Shown: in pieces, positions 24,945-33,357 of the stretch
How positions within the stretch are numbered: position 1 is the stretch's first letter
Layout of the letters: the number at the start of each line of letters is the position of its first letter
DNA from: Oceanospirillales bacterium
GTDB taxonomy: Bacteria > Pseudomonadota > Gammaproteobacteria > Pseudomonadales > Balneatricaceae
Reading direction: 5' to 3'
DNA: 37,358 nt
Assembly (NCBI GenBank): GCA_018223185.1
Contig: JAAEYW010000035.1
Coordinates: forward strand, 1 to 37,358
Position numbers and translations under genes: made by a program
The notes under the pieces: model-generated
The model's database searches: none
Seen by the model: only the letters and a program-made list of their open reading frames with translations
What the model was told of the DNA's origin: nothing

Positions 24945-25452
24945 CGCTGAACCCCGCCTTGGCTTTCGGCTTGATGTAGCGCGGCAGTTTACGTCCCTGG
25001 GCCTTGCAGCACTCGATGATCACCTCTTCGATCCAGCCCGCATCCATAACGTTGACGAACTCGCCTTGCGGCGTGAAGTTGATGTTGGAGCCCTGTACCA
25101 CCATGAAGCCATCCGCCGGTTCAGACGCATTATCAGGCACGGAGAAGGTATGGATGGAACCACCGGGTTCATACAGGTAGCTGTTCGCCTTAAGGACATC
25201 ATCGGGGTACTCCATGTAGTTCCAGACACCGCTGAGCTGATAGAAATGCACAGTGCCAGTATGAAAATGCATCGGCAGGCGGGTACCCGGCTGGAACTGA
25301 ACACGCAGAACCCAGTAACCATTTTCGGAGTCGAGGAACAGAGGCCACACCTTCAGGCCGGGGATAGCGGCACTGACATCAACCGGGTCGATGTCATCGG
25401 TATGTATGCAGAGCAGACGGTCCTGTTCATTGATAGTAGTTGGTAAAGTCAT
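24934..25452 (-). CDS. Cupin-domain dioxygenase-like protein, 2,4'-dihydroxyacetophenone dioxygenase type
   Basis: A 172-residue single-cupin protein. The first cupin motif is LPMHFHTGTVHFYQLSG, with H62, H64 and possibly H69; E81 and H101 (GSIHTF) complete a three-His or His/Glu metal site. Sequence character and length fit the family of 2,4'-dihydroxyacetophenone dioxygenase, which splits an aryl hydroxyketone to 4-hydroxybenzoate and formate; the exact substrate is not certain. It is the first gene of an operon with two SDRs, and an AraC gene diverges from it. GC content is higher than in neighbouring modules. Confidence 0.75.
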   Translation of the reverse strand: MTLPTTINEQDRLLCIHTDDIDPVDVSAAIPGLKVWPLFLDSENGYWVLRVQFQPGTRLPMHFHTGTVHFYQLSGVWNYMEYPDDVLKANSYLYEPGGSIHTFSVPDNASEPADGFMVVQGSNINFTPQGEFVNVMDAGWIEEVIIECCKAQGRKLPRYIKPKAKAGFSDVD

Positions 25453-25592
25453 GGTAATGCCTCGTTATTTTTATGATTGGTGACTTACTGTGTTCTATCA
25501 ATTTACTACCAATATCTGACCTATTCTTGATGTTTCACGAATAAAACTTTATAAATTACGAAATCAGGAAATAAATATAGGACAAAAACAAG

Positions 25593-26597
25593 GTGCATCT
25601 TGCCAAAAGTTACAGCATCGTTGGCTATCAGCGACTAGTCACCGAACTGGGGCAAAACCCTGTGGCACTGGTACGCTCGGTTGGATTTTTGCCCTCGCAG
25701 TTCAATGGTGCCGACCTCTTTGTTTCTTACAATAAACTTGCGGAACTGCTTGAACTGACCGCTATTAAATGTCGTCAGCCACTGTTCGGATTGCTGCTGA
25801 CTCAGCACCAGCCACTGGAGGCCCTTGGTCCCTTGCCCCTGTTTGCGGCCCAGTCACAAACCATCGGTGACGCTCTGACCAAAGTGAGTAGCGCTCTCTA
25901 CCTGCAGGCTTCAGGAGTTCATGTCAGGCAGATATCGGCTGGAGATAACACCCAGGTTGTGCTTGATTTCGATATATCGACACCTCTTGGCATCACTCAG
26001 ATGAAGTTGCTGAGTGTCGGGCATCTGTGTAATTTTCTCGCCGAGATCACTGGACTACCCCGCTATGAGTTCGAAATTTCAGTCTCGGCCCCGGCCCCAC
26101 ATTTGAGCGATTACGGCAATAGTGAGTACACACAGGTCCATTTCGACCAGCCCTTCTGCGGTATTACCCTGCGGACCCAGCAACTGAACTGTCAAAATCG
26201 CCAGTACGCCTCGGCCATCTCCACCTCCAGCAAGCGCTACGTCGAGTTCCTGCGCGCCCAGTTTCCCACCAGTCTGGAAGAGCAGGTACGACAAGTCGCC
26301 AGTGCATTGCTTGCCAGCGGAGATTGCAGCCTGGAACATGTCGCTGCGTCGCTCGATCTTCATCCGCGTATGCTGCAACTTAAACTCAGGAAACTGGATG
26401 TCAGCTATACGCAGATCATGCGCAGCATCCGCCAGACCCTGGCAGAAGATCATCTGCGTCGAAAAACCATGAGCGTGACCGATCTGGCACTCAATCTCGG
26501 CTATGCCGATGCCTCGATATTCAGCACCCAGTTCAAGGCGTGGACGGGGTTGTCCCCGAAGCAGTGGCAGAAGACGTTTTGCTCAGACATGGTTTGA
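25593..26597 (+). CDS. AraC family regulator with Arabinose_bd-type N-terminus (OruR/ArgR-like)
   Basis: A 334-residue regulator. Residues 20-205 form the large N-terminal ligand-binding domain seen in OruR-type proteins (LGPLPLFAAQSQTIGDAL is characteristic). The C-terminus has the paired helix-turn-helix with MSVTDLALNLGYADASIFS and FKAWTGLSPKQW. The start is GTG at 25593, with AGGA ten bases upstream. It diverges from the cupin-SDR-SDR operon, shares its elevated GC, and probably controls it. A bidirectional terminator follows. Confidence 0.92.
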   Translation: MHLAKSYSIVGYQRLVTELGQNPVALVRSVGFLPSQFNGADLFVSYNKLAELLELTAIKCRQPLFGLLLTQHQPLEALGPLPLFAAQSQTIGDALTKVSSALYLQASGVHVRQISAGDNTQVVLDFDISTPLGITQMKLLSVGHLCNFLAEITGLPRYEFEISVSAPAPHLSDYGNSEYTQVHFDQPFCGITLRTQQLNCQNRQYASAISTSSKRYVEFLRAQFPTSLEEQVRQVASALLASGDCSLEHVAASLDLHPRMLQLKLRKLDVSYTQIMRSIRQTLAEDHLRRKTMSVTDLALNLGYADASIFSTQFKAWTGLSPKQWQKTFCSDMV

Positions 26598-26636
26598 GTC
26601 AGCGCCTGTTGTCACTCGTGTTCTGCGGTAAGCAAT

Positions 26637-26663
26637 AAAAAACCCACCTTGAAGTGGGTTTTT
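26637..26663. terminator. Bidirectional rho-independent terminator
   Basis: AAAAAACCCAC and GTGGGTTTTT pair around a six-base loop with A and T runs on the two sides. It can end both the AraC gene (plus) and the quiC gene (minus), which converge here. Confidence 0.88.
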
Positions 26664-26717
26664 ATCAGAACGACACGGCATGGAGCACTATATAAAACAG
26701 TCAGAGCCGTTTCATGG

Positions 26718-28565
26718 TTACTGCTCTGTTTCTTTGTAGAGCCGGGACTGGGCGGCCAGTCTTATATGGGCATTAGGTTCGCCATACTGCTGATAGTCTC
26801 CTTCACGCTGGAGAATCTCAAAAAACACGCCGTTAGCCTCCCGTGTGTAACAGTGGAAAAACTCTCCCTGTTCATTCCGGTCATACATAATGTTGTGTTG
26901 TTTCATTCTGGCCAGCAGTTCGGGCTCCAGCGCGAAGCGGGCATCCAGATCAAGATAATAGTTGTCAGGTATCGGTAGCTGAAACTGGCTGCCGATAGCG
27001 GCTGCAGCCGTAAAAATATCATCACAGGAAAATGCGATCTGCTGCACCCCTGAACCTTTGGTTTTATCAAGAAATCGGCGTGCTGATGCATGCGACGTAG
27101 ATGTCATATTCAATGGGATGCGTACTTTTTTGTTCTTACTCATCGCCAGACGACTGACGACCAGACCATAAACGTCGGGCAGGTCCTGATTCGGCGTGAT
27201 ATCAAACTCCAGCAGTGACTTATAGAAAAATGCCGCTGACAGAAAATCAGTATGCGCGACGGTCTGGCCGATATGGTCAATGGCTTTCAAGCCAATTCCT
27301 GAGTCTGGCTGGTCCGTGAGGGGCTTGAAATCAACATCATAGAAACGGACTTTAGACTGATCATCGAGCAGATAGATAAGGCTGTCGCCAATCGCTTTGA
27401 TAGCCGGGATATTCAGCTCACCCGGACCTGCCTGGTTCATAAAGCTGGGACAGTGATACTGTTTAGCCCGATCGAACGAACGCTTCAGATTGTGGGTTTT
27501 CATCGCCAGAGCACATACAGAAGTGCCATGGGTTTCAAAATGCTCATGTGCCTGGCTGGAGGGTTCCCGGTTTAAGACCAGATTGATATCACCTTGTTGC
27601 ATAAGGGTGACATTCTTTGAACGGTGGGTATGGGTCTCTGAAAAGCCCATAGCGTTCAGTAGTTCCAGCAGATTACTATCTGAGTTTTCAGGCAGTGCAA
27701 ACTCAATAAATTCTACGCCGGTAACTCCTTCATCTACATCACTGTCAGCGTGCTTTGATGTTTGTTCGTCCAGCCATATCAGGGAACGTATACCGTCGAT
27801 CGCTTTTTCAGCGGCAGGGGATGAACGGAACTCATCATTAAAAATCTCATGGGAAAGGTAATCGTTATAACCTTTATCCCGAAGACACTGAACAAACTCT
27901 TTGACGGGCAGATCGCCCTGGCCGGGAAAACAGCGGTAGTGACGGCTGTAGTGAAGCACTTCCATCTGTAGTGCCGGTGCATCGGCGACCTGAACCAGGG
28001 TGATTTTATCCAGCGGTATTTCATCCCGGAGAATATCCAGAGTGTTGCCCCGGGCAAACATATGGAAACTATCGAGAATAATTCCCAGGTTTGGGTGGTC
28101 TGCTTGTTTGACAATATCCCAGGCATCGCCGTAATCAGCGGTATACCTTCCCCAGGCCAGGGCTTCGTAACCGATGTCGAAGCCTTCTTGTCTGGCGATA
28201 TCTGCAAGTTCATACAGATCCGCGGCGGCCCGGTTTTTATCGTTGATAAGGTGAGGGGAGACGTTACTGCAGATCAGTAGCTTTCGGGTTCCCAGTTCAT
28301 GCATCAGCTCAAATTTTTTGCGGGCGCGATAAAAGTTCTGGCTGCGAAAGGGTTCAGGCATCGCTTCAAAATCCCGGAATGGCTGTAAAGCAATGATCTC
28401 AAGGTTGAGGTCTTTAGCTATTGCGCGAATGTCTGCAGCACTGCCGTTGAATTGAGTCAGGTCGTTTTCGAATATTTCAACGCCCTGAAATCCAGCGGCA
28501 GCAGCCGCCTGTAATTTTTCCGGAAGTGTTCCGGAAATTGATACGGTAGCGATAGATGATTTCAT
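26718..28565 (-). CDS. quiC: 3-dehydroshikimate dehydratase, fused TIM-barrel and HPPD-like domains
   Basis: A 615-residue enzyme that converts 3-dehydroshikimate to protocatechuate. Residues 1-265 are the xylose-isomerase-like barrel with metal ligands E134 (GYEALAW), D165 (ILDSFHMF), Q192 (VQVAD) and E240 (SHEIF), matching the QuiC1 type. Residues 280-600 are an HPPD-like VOC region; of the three HPPD iron positions, H431 and E583 are kept but the middle His is Q509 (GVQQIAF). Start ATG 28565 is 22 bp after the upstream dehydrogenase gene; a longer frame overlaps that gene and lacks support. It forms a minus-strand operon with the dehydrogenase. Length fits bacterial fused enzymes (about 600-640). 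Confidence 0.92.
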   Translation of the reverse strand: MKSSIATVSISGTLPEKLQAAAAAGFQGVEIFENDLTQFNGSAADIRAIAKDLNLEIIALQPFRDFEAMPEPFRSQNFYRARKKFELMHELGTRKLLICSNVSPHLINDKNRAAADLYELADIARQEGFDIGYEALAWGRYTADYGDAWDIVKQADHPNLGIILDSFHMFARGNTLDILRDEIPLDKITLVQVADAPALQMEVLHYSRHYRCFPGQGDLPVKEFVQCLRDKGYNDYLSHEIFNDEFRSSPAAEKAIDGIRSLIWLDEQTSKHADSDVDEGVTGVEFIEFALPENSDSNLLELLNAMGFSETHTHRSKNVTLMQQGDINLVLNREPSSQAHEHFETHGTSVCALAMKTHNLKRSFDRAKQYHCPSFMNQAGPGELNIPAIKAIGDSLIYLLDDQSKVRFYDVDFKPLTDQPDSGIGLKAIDHIGQTVAHTDFLSAAFFYKSLLEFDITPNQDLPDVYGLVVSRLAMSKNKKVRIPLNMTSTSHASARRFLDKTKGSGVQQIAFSCDDIFTAAAAIGSQFQLPIPDNYYLDLDARFALEPELLARMKQHNIMYDRNEQGEFFHCYTREANGVFFEILQREGDYQQYGEPNAHIRLAAQSRLYKETEQ

Positions 28566-28587
28566 AATTGCGGTTCCGGATGTTGAG

Positions 28588-29436
28588 TTATACGAGAGTG
28601 CTTTCGATCTTGAAGCGATGCCGGTACTCAGACATAACTTTTTCTGGATCAGGCTTGGTACCGGTAAAGATTTCGAAGGCATTCAGGGCCTGATAGAAAA
28701 ACAGATCAAAGCCCGATACGATCTTCATTCCGGCATTGGCGCAGCACTGCAGGAACTCGGTATCAATCGGTGTATATATAGCATCAAACGCCCATTTCTG
28801 TGGGCCGATAGCGGCGGCAGAGATAGGAATGCCTGGTGTTTTGTAATGCCCTATAGGGGTACAGTTCACCAGTCCATCACACTCTGCTGCGACAGCAGCA
28901 AGTTGCTCAGCCGTCACCGTTGATGCGTTAAAACCTGCGCTATTGATTGCGTCAGCCAGTGATGTAGCACTTGCCGGATAAAGGTCATAAATCACCACTT
29001 CAGTTGTTCCCAGTTCAAACAGTCCGAATGCAACAGCGCGACCGACGCCACCAGCGCCTATCAACAATACTTTGCCGGCAGGCTGGTCTCCCATACGATG
29101 CCGATAGGCGCTGATAAAGCCGGTGTAATCGGTGTTAAACCCCTGGATTTCGGAACCACTAATTTTCATGGTATTGGTTGCACCGACCAGCTTGACCGCA
29201 GTATTAACGGAGTTGCAGTGATGCAACGCCAGCTGTTTGAATGGATAGGTGATATTGGCTCCCCGGTATCCAGTTGCACGCATCTCCAGCAGTGTTGCGC
29301 TGAAAGCTTCCTGAGTATTTTCCAATGGCTCATGCAATTGATAGGAAACCGGATAGTGATAAAGCTGCCCCAGCATTTCGTGCATAGCCGGGGAGCTGGA
29401 TTGTTGAATGGACAGGCCAATAAGTCCTAATTTCAT
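28588..29436 (-). CDS. Shikimate/quinate dehydrogenase family protein (copy 2)
   Basis: A 282-residue AroE-fold dehydrogenase, paralogous to the copy at 3837. It retains SSSPAMH, NITYPFKQ with catalytic K67, D103 in NTDYTGF, GAGGVG at 127-132, and D151 after the second cofactor strand, suggesting NAD use. The start is ATG 29436, with GGAG eleven bases upstream; a longer frame starting at 29484 adds 16 residues with no family match. It is the first gene of an operon with quiC, which links it firmly to quinate or shikimate catabolism: it makes the 3-dehydro compound that AroQ and QuiC carry on to protocatechuate. Confidence 0.9.
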   Translation of the reverse strand: MKLGLIGLSIQQSSSPAMHEMLGQLYHYPVSYQLHEPLENTQEAFSATLLEMRATGYRGANITYPFKQLALHHCNSVNTAVKLVGATNTMKISGSEIQGFNTDYTGFISAYRHRMGDQPAGKVLLIGAGGVGRAVAFGLFELGTTEVVIYDLYPASATSLADAINSAGFNASTVTAEQLAAVAAECDGLVNCTPIGHYKTPGIPISAAAIGPQKWAFDAIYTPIDTEFLQCCANAGMKIVSGFDLFFYQALNAFEIFTGTKPDPEKVMSEYRHRFKIESTLV

Positions 29437-29836
29437 CGTTCGGGAGTCTCCATTTTGCAGACAGCATAGGTATAGAGAACACACTACAGATTAGCTGATG
29501 TTAAGGGTTTTGAAATCAGCTTTAGTACTGTAGGTCTCTTTATTGTTATTAAGTGTTATTAAATATAATACATACTACTAAATATAGTCAGTAGGATTAA
29601 GAGGTTCTATTTTTGGGGTCTGGGCGCTTCTCATGCACAGAAAAGTGAACATATACGGGGGTAATCCCTTTAAATTCAAAGGATGAGCGCCTGGGTAGAA
29701 TCTGTCAGCGCTAGCTTTGTGATCTAAAAAAAGAATAGTCAGAACGATTTACTTATTGGTTGTGCTAGTCAGATAGTCATTACCATATGTGTAACCCTTC
29801 AGTGTTCCTCTTCTATCTCCCCATGCCGGATCCATC
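29437..29836. promoter_or_regulatory. Divergent promoter region of dehydrogenase-quiC and the AEC transporter
   Basis: About 400 bp with no gene. An AT-rich core (29530-29590) probably holds the operon promoters. GCTGAT and ATCAGC (about 29493-29519) make a small dyad. No clear operator repeated elsewhere in the window was found. Confidence 0.45.
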
Positions 29837-30787
29837 ATGACTGCAATTCTTAATATTACAGCGCCTATCTTTCTGATCATCTTTGTAGGCTATGTCACAG
29901 TTCGCTATGGCTTGATACCACAGAGTGCCCTGCCGGGTATGAGCCGGTTTGTTCTCTATCTGGCGTTGCCAGCGCTGATCTTTTCGAAACTATCGATGAT
30001 GCCGATCTCAGAATTACTGGATCTGCAGTACATCATCTCGTATAGCGTTGGATGTTTAGGTGTGATTATCGCTGCCATACTGGTGAACCGGTTTTTGTTG
30101 AAAAGCTCCCTGCTTTTTAGCGGGATAAAAGCGGTGGGTAGCGCTCAGCCGAACAGTGCATTTATTGGTTTGCCGGTGGTCATGCAGTTTTTTGATTCGC
30201 CACCGGCGCAGGCCTTTGCAATGGTTCTGATGGTTGAAAATATTATTGCCCTGCCATTGGCCCTTGCGTTTATAGAGTCAGCCTCAGCTAAAGAGGGGAG
30301 TGAGCGTAAAATCTCTCTCGTGATGGCGCTCTCTATTGGCAGACGGGTCATTCTGAATCCAATTATTTTATCGGTTATCATCGGAGTGGCATTTTCTCTG
30401 TTTGGTTTACGTTTGCCTGAGTTCATTCAGCAGGGGTTGTCACTAATGGGAAACGGCTCAACGCCGGTTGCACTTATTATCATTGGTGGATCGCTGGTGG
30501 GCGTGTCGATCCGTTCGAGTCTTGCGGATATCGCTCTCGTGTCCGGCGCTAAGCTGCTGCTGCATCCGTTACTGGTAGCACTCATGGTGATCTATGTTTT
30601 TCCGGATATGTCCCTTGAGCTGAAACAGGCCGTTATCTTATTTGCTGCCTCACCGATGTTCAGCACCTATCCGATTATTGGCGGGCAGTATGGTTATCAG
30701 GCATTCTGTTCATCGACACTGCTGGTTGCCACAGTGATGGGATTTTTAAGCATCAGTACGGTATTGAGTCTTGTTCCGCTTCTATAA
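29837..30787 (+). CDS. AEC family (auxin efflux carrier-like) transporter
   Basis: A 316-residue membrane protein with about ten predicted helices, of the AEC family, whose bacterial members carry malate, malonate and other organic acids. Typical parts are ITAPIFLIIFVGYVTVRYGLIP at the N-terminus (split by a polar turn) and GSAQPNSAFIGLPVVMQFF in the middle. GGATC precedes the ATG. It diverges from the dehydrogenase-quiC operon, so it could export or import a related acid, but this is only by position. Confidence 0.9.
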   Translation: MTAILNITAPIFLIIFVGYVTVRYGLIPQSALPGMSRFVLYLALPALIFSKLSMMPISELLDLQYIISYSVGCLGVIIAAILVNRFLLKSSLLFSGIKAVGSAQPNSAFIGLPVVMQFFDSPPAQAFAMVLMVENIIALPLALAFIESASAKEGSERKISLVMALSIGRRVILNPIILSVIIGVAFSLFGLRLPEFIQQGLSLMGNGSTPVALIIIGGSLVGVSIRSSLADIALVSGAKLLLHPLLVALMVIYVFPDMSLELKQAVILFAASPMFSTYPIIGGQYGYQAFCSSTLLVATVMGFLSISTVLSLVPLL

Positions 30788-30895
30788 GGTTTTGAAATGG
30801 CCGTTTTAAGTCGGCGGATTGCGTTCCTGCTTCCGATCATGGGGCGGTGTAGCATCGACCTGAATGAGGGTAACGCAGAGGCGACACAAGATGTC

Positions 30896-30925
30896 TCGGA
30901 CTTGCCACGCTGGTGGCAAGACCGA
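30896..30925. other. Strong hairpin downstream of the AEC transporter gene
   Basis: TCGGACTTGCCAC (30896-30908) and GTGGCAAGACCGA (30913-30925) pair over 12 of 13 positions around a GCTG loop. No T-run follows directly, so it is not a standard terminator. It is part of a longer structured stretch. Confidence 0.6.
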
Positions 30926-30939
30926 CGTAAAGTGGTTCT

Positions 30940-31030
30940 TTGTTTTCCGCTTCTGAGCCTGCACCAGAGCACGGGTATGGCCTGATATGAGGGGACTCAT
31001 ATCCGGTAGTCAGCCCAAAAGCGGAAAAAC
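30940..31030. other. Nested inverted repeats (long stem with inner hairpin)
   Basis: The outer arms TTTTCCGCTT (about 30943-30952) and AAGCGGAAAA (about 31018-31027) enclose a perfect inner hairpin, GATATGAG (30984-30991) with CTCATATC (30996-31003), loop GGGA. It lies between convergent genes and could be a two-way terminator, a small RNA or a miniature repeat element. Confidence 0.5.
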
Positions 31031-31038
31031 ACGTCCTG

Positions 31039-32418
31039 CTAGCGTTTTTTCTCAGCAGCAATTAAGACATCCCGCAACAGCTCTTCAGCACTTGGATGGT
31101 AGATGGGCATCTCCAGTACCTGACTGGCTGTCATTTGATGGGTGATGGCCAGTGCCAGTATATGTGCCAGGTGTTCAGCCTGATGCCCGAGCAACTCCGC
31201 GCCAAGAATGACGCCGGTTCTCGCGTCCAGGTATACCTGAATGCGGCCATCGACTTTATTCCAGACAATATGTCGCGGACTATCAAATGTCAGTTCACCA
31301 ATGACAATCTCCTGATCCTGTAACTGTTTATACGTCTGACCAACAATTGCTATCTGAGGGTCAGTGAAATATATCATCAGAGGTGTTCTGCGTTTGCTAT
31401 CGACGGTGGCCGGGTAGTGCAGTGCGTTATCAGCCGCTATACGCCCCTCATCGAAAGCCTCATGCCAGACGGGCAGAATGTCGGTTGCATCGCCAGCAAT
31501 AAAAATGGGATGACCCGGGTATGTCAGGGTTTCAGGGTCGAACGGCATATCGCCGTCCGCAGAGTATTCAACGCCTGCGGCCTGAAGGTTCAGACGATCA
31601 ATATTCGGTGTCCTGCCTGCGGCTACCAGAACCCGGTCGTATACCCGGGTCACGGTCTCGCCGTTCGACTCTCTGTACTGAATCCACGCTCCGTCTTCAT
31701 CTTCCCATGTTTTCTCTATGGCTCCGCTGGGGTAGATCTCCAGTTCTTTGCTGAAAATCTCCAGCGTTTCCTGCTTCATAACCGGATGCGTGAGGCTGCC
31801 GATTGAGCCAGAACGCCCATATAGTGTGGTATCAACACCCAGACGGTGGAGTGCCTGACCGAGCTCCAGGGCAATCACACCCAGACCAATAACGGCAACT
31901 GAGCGTGGCAGATCGGCTATCTCAAAAATTGTATCGCTGGTAAGCACCCGCGAGATAACGGGTTGGAATACATCATCGATCGCAGGTCTTGAACCACAGG
32001 CCAGGATGACTTTCTTTGCCCTGACGTCGATATCCTGGCCAACACTGAGGTGCCCCGGACCGATGAAAGTCGCCCGTCCTTCGATCTTATGGTGCGCTGG
32101 AATTTTCCCGACATAATCAAGATTACGCGCCACAAACCGATGATCCCGCTCCCGGCGCAGTCGCTCCAGCACTTTCTGGCCATCTACTGTACCTGTTGTG
32201 TTAATGCCAAAAAAATCGCTGGTTTCGATATGGTGAGCATATTCTGCTGCGGTGATCAGAAGCTTGCTTGGCATGCAGCCTACACGTGCGCAGGTGGTGC
32301 CATAAGGGCCATCCTGAATCATCACAAGGCTATCTGTTTGACGGCTTATCCTGGAGTAGGCTCCTAAGCCTGCGGTTCCAGCCCCAATGATTGCGTACTC
32401 AACGTCGATCTGTTTCAT
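31039..32418 (-). CDS. Dihydrolipoamide dehydrogenase-like flavoprotein disulfide reductase
   Basis: A 459-residue FAD/NAD enzyme of the pyridine nucleotide-disulfide oxidoreductase family. FAD motif GAGTAG is at 12-17, the redox pair is C43 and C48 in CARVGCMPSK, a second nucleotide motif occurs in VIGLGVIALELG, FIAGDATD binds the flavin, and the C-terminal HPSAEE supplies H441 and E446 as the acid-base pair. These features make it catalytically complete. It is not beside any 2-oxoacid dehydrogenase genes, so it may serve another disulfide substrate. Start ATG 32418; an in-frame codon at 32454 adds 12 unsupported residues. Confidence 0.88.
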   Translation of the reverse strand: MKQIDVEYAIIGAGTAGLGAYSRISRQTDSLVMIQDGPYGTTCARVGCMPSKLLITAAEYAHHIETSDFFGINTTGTVDGQKVLERLRRERDHRFVARNLDYVGKIPAHHKIEGRATFIGPGHLSVGQDIDVRAKKVILACGSRPAIDDVFQPVISRVLTSDTIFEIADLPRSVAVIGLGVIALELGQALHRLGVDTTLYGRSGSIGSLTHPVMKQETLEIFSKELEIYPSGAIEKTWEDEDGAWIQYRESNGETVTRVYDRVLVAAGRTPNIDRLNLQAAGVEYSADGDMPFDPETLTYPGHPIFIAGDATDILPVWHEAFDEGRIAADNALHYPATVDSKRRTPLMIYFTDPQIAIVGQTYKQLQDQEIVIGELTFDSPRHIVWNKVDGRIQVYLDARTGVILGAELLGHQAEHLAHILALAITHQMTASQVLEMPIYHPSAEELLRDVLIAAEKKR

Positions 32419-32882
32419 GCCTGGCTTGCTCCATTGATCCCGGTTATCACGCAATGGGTGAGAGTGGGGGGTAACTTAGGTAAACGGGGGCGTTCATTGT
32501 CCGGTAAAGAACCCGGCCAAACCAAACGAAACCCGAATGGCGAATAACGATCAATCCAGCTCTGTCTTCAGACCAGTTGTTTTTTGACTGGCCGTTCTGA
32601 TCTGATACCAGGAAAGCTAATCGTTATCAGTGTGTAAGAGATGTTAGCGTGATGGCTGTGGTCGGTAAAACGATGAGTTCTATCTATTTTGGTTAGGTTT
32701 TGTAATGCAAAAGAATGGTGTTTATCAGTCTGATACCAATATAACTGAATTGTCATAGAGGCCATTGAATTCAGCCTTGGATTAGCATTTCTAAGCGTTT
32801 CGGTTAGGAAACATCGTTTTACACTGATATGTGGTTTTCCTAAAGTAGGGTCCAAAGTAATTCAGAAAAGAGACCTTCCGTT
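32419..32882. other. Divergent intergenic region, Lpd-like gene and osmC
   Basis: About 460 bp. TCTGATACCA occurs twice (near 32598 and 32736) in the same orientation. A 95-codon minus-strand frame here has no ribosome site or protein-like composition. No RNA gene is recognised. Confidence 0.4.
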
Positions 32883-33332
32883 ATGTCTGTACATGAAGCA
32901 AAAATAAACTGGCAGCGAAATTCCCACAGTTCAGATTCAGATACTTACTCGCGTAATCACCAGGTTATGTTGAATGGCAAACAGCAGCTGAATGTTTCTG
33001 CTTCTGAAGAATTTAAAGGTGATCCCGGTTGTGCTGATCCCGAACAGATGCTGGTAAGCGCCGTTTCCAGTTGTCATATGCTGTTTTTCTTAGCTATTGC
33101 TGAGTTTCAGGGATTTTATGTTGAGTCATATGAAGACTCTCCTAAGGGCTACCTTGAGAAGAACGGCAAAGGCGGCATGGAAATTACCCGTATAGTTCTT
33201 TCCCCCAGCGTGATATTCGGAGGCGATAAAATGCCCGATCCGGAGAAGATTTCTAAAATCCATGCCAATGCACATAAAAATTGTTTTATCAGAAACTCTG
33301 TTACCGCCAGTGTTGAAATAAATCATTCTTAA
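32883..33332 (+). CDS. OsmC family peroxiredoxin-like protein
   Basis: A 149-residue protein of the OsmC/Ohr superfamily, which reduces organic or hydrogen peroxides with a pair of cysteines. C64 in SAVSSCHMLFFL and C134 in AHKNCFIRNS are the expected catalytic pair, and DPEQMLVSA is a family signature. The sub-family is nearer to general OsmC-like proteins than to Ohr. The ribosome site is weak. It is followed after 25 bp by a crotonase gene, so it may form an operon, and the Lpd-like reductase diverges from it and could in principle reduce it. Confidence 0.92.
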   Translation: MSVHEAKINWQRNSHSSDSDTYSRNHQVMLNGKQQLNVSASEEFKGDPGCADPEQMLVSAVSSCHMLFFLAIAEFQGFYVESYEDSPKGYLEKNGKGGMEITRIVLSPSVIFGGDKMPDPEKISKIHANAHKNCFIRNSVTASVEINHS

Positions 33333-33357
33333 CGTTTGATATTTTGTGAGGATTTCT

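Noticed and set aside
26718-28682. Longer version of the dehydratase starting at 28682
   Set aside because: The extra 39 residues overlap the upstream dehydrogenase gene and have no resemblance to the family; the ATG at 28565 gives the standard N-terminus.
30797-31061. Several short overlapping frames on both strands downstream of the AEC transporter gene
   Set aside because: They fall in the hairpin-rich region, have no ribosome sites, and none resembles a protein.
32568-32855. 95-codon minus-strand frame between the Lpd-like gene and osmC
   Set aside because: No ribosome site, no family-like composition; best read as noncoding divergent promoter DNA.
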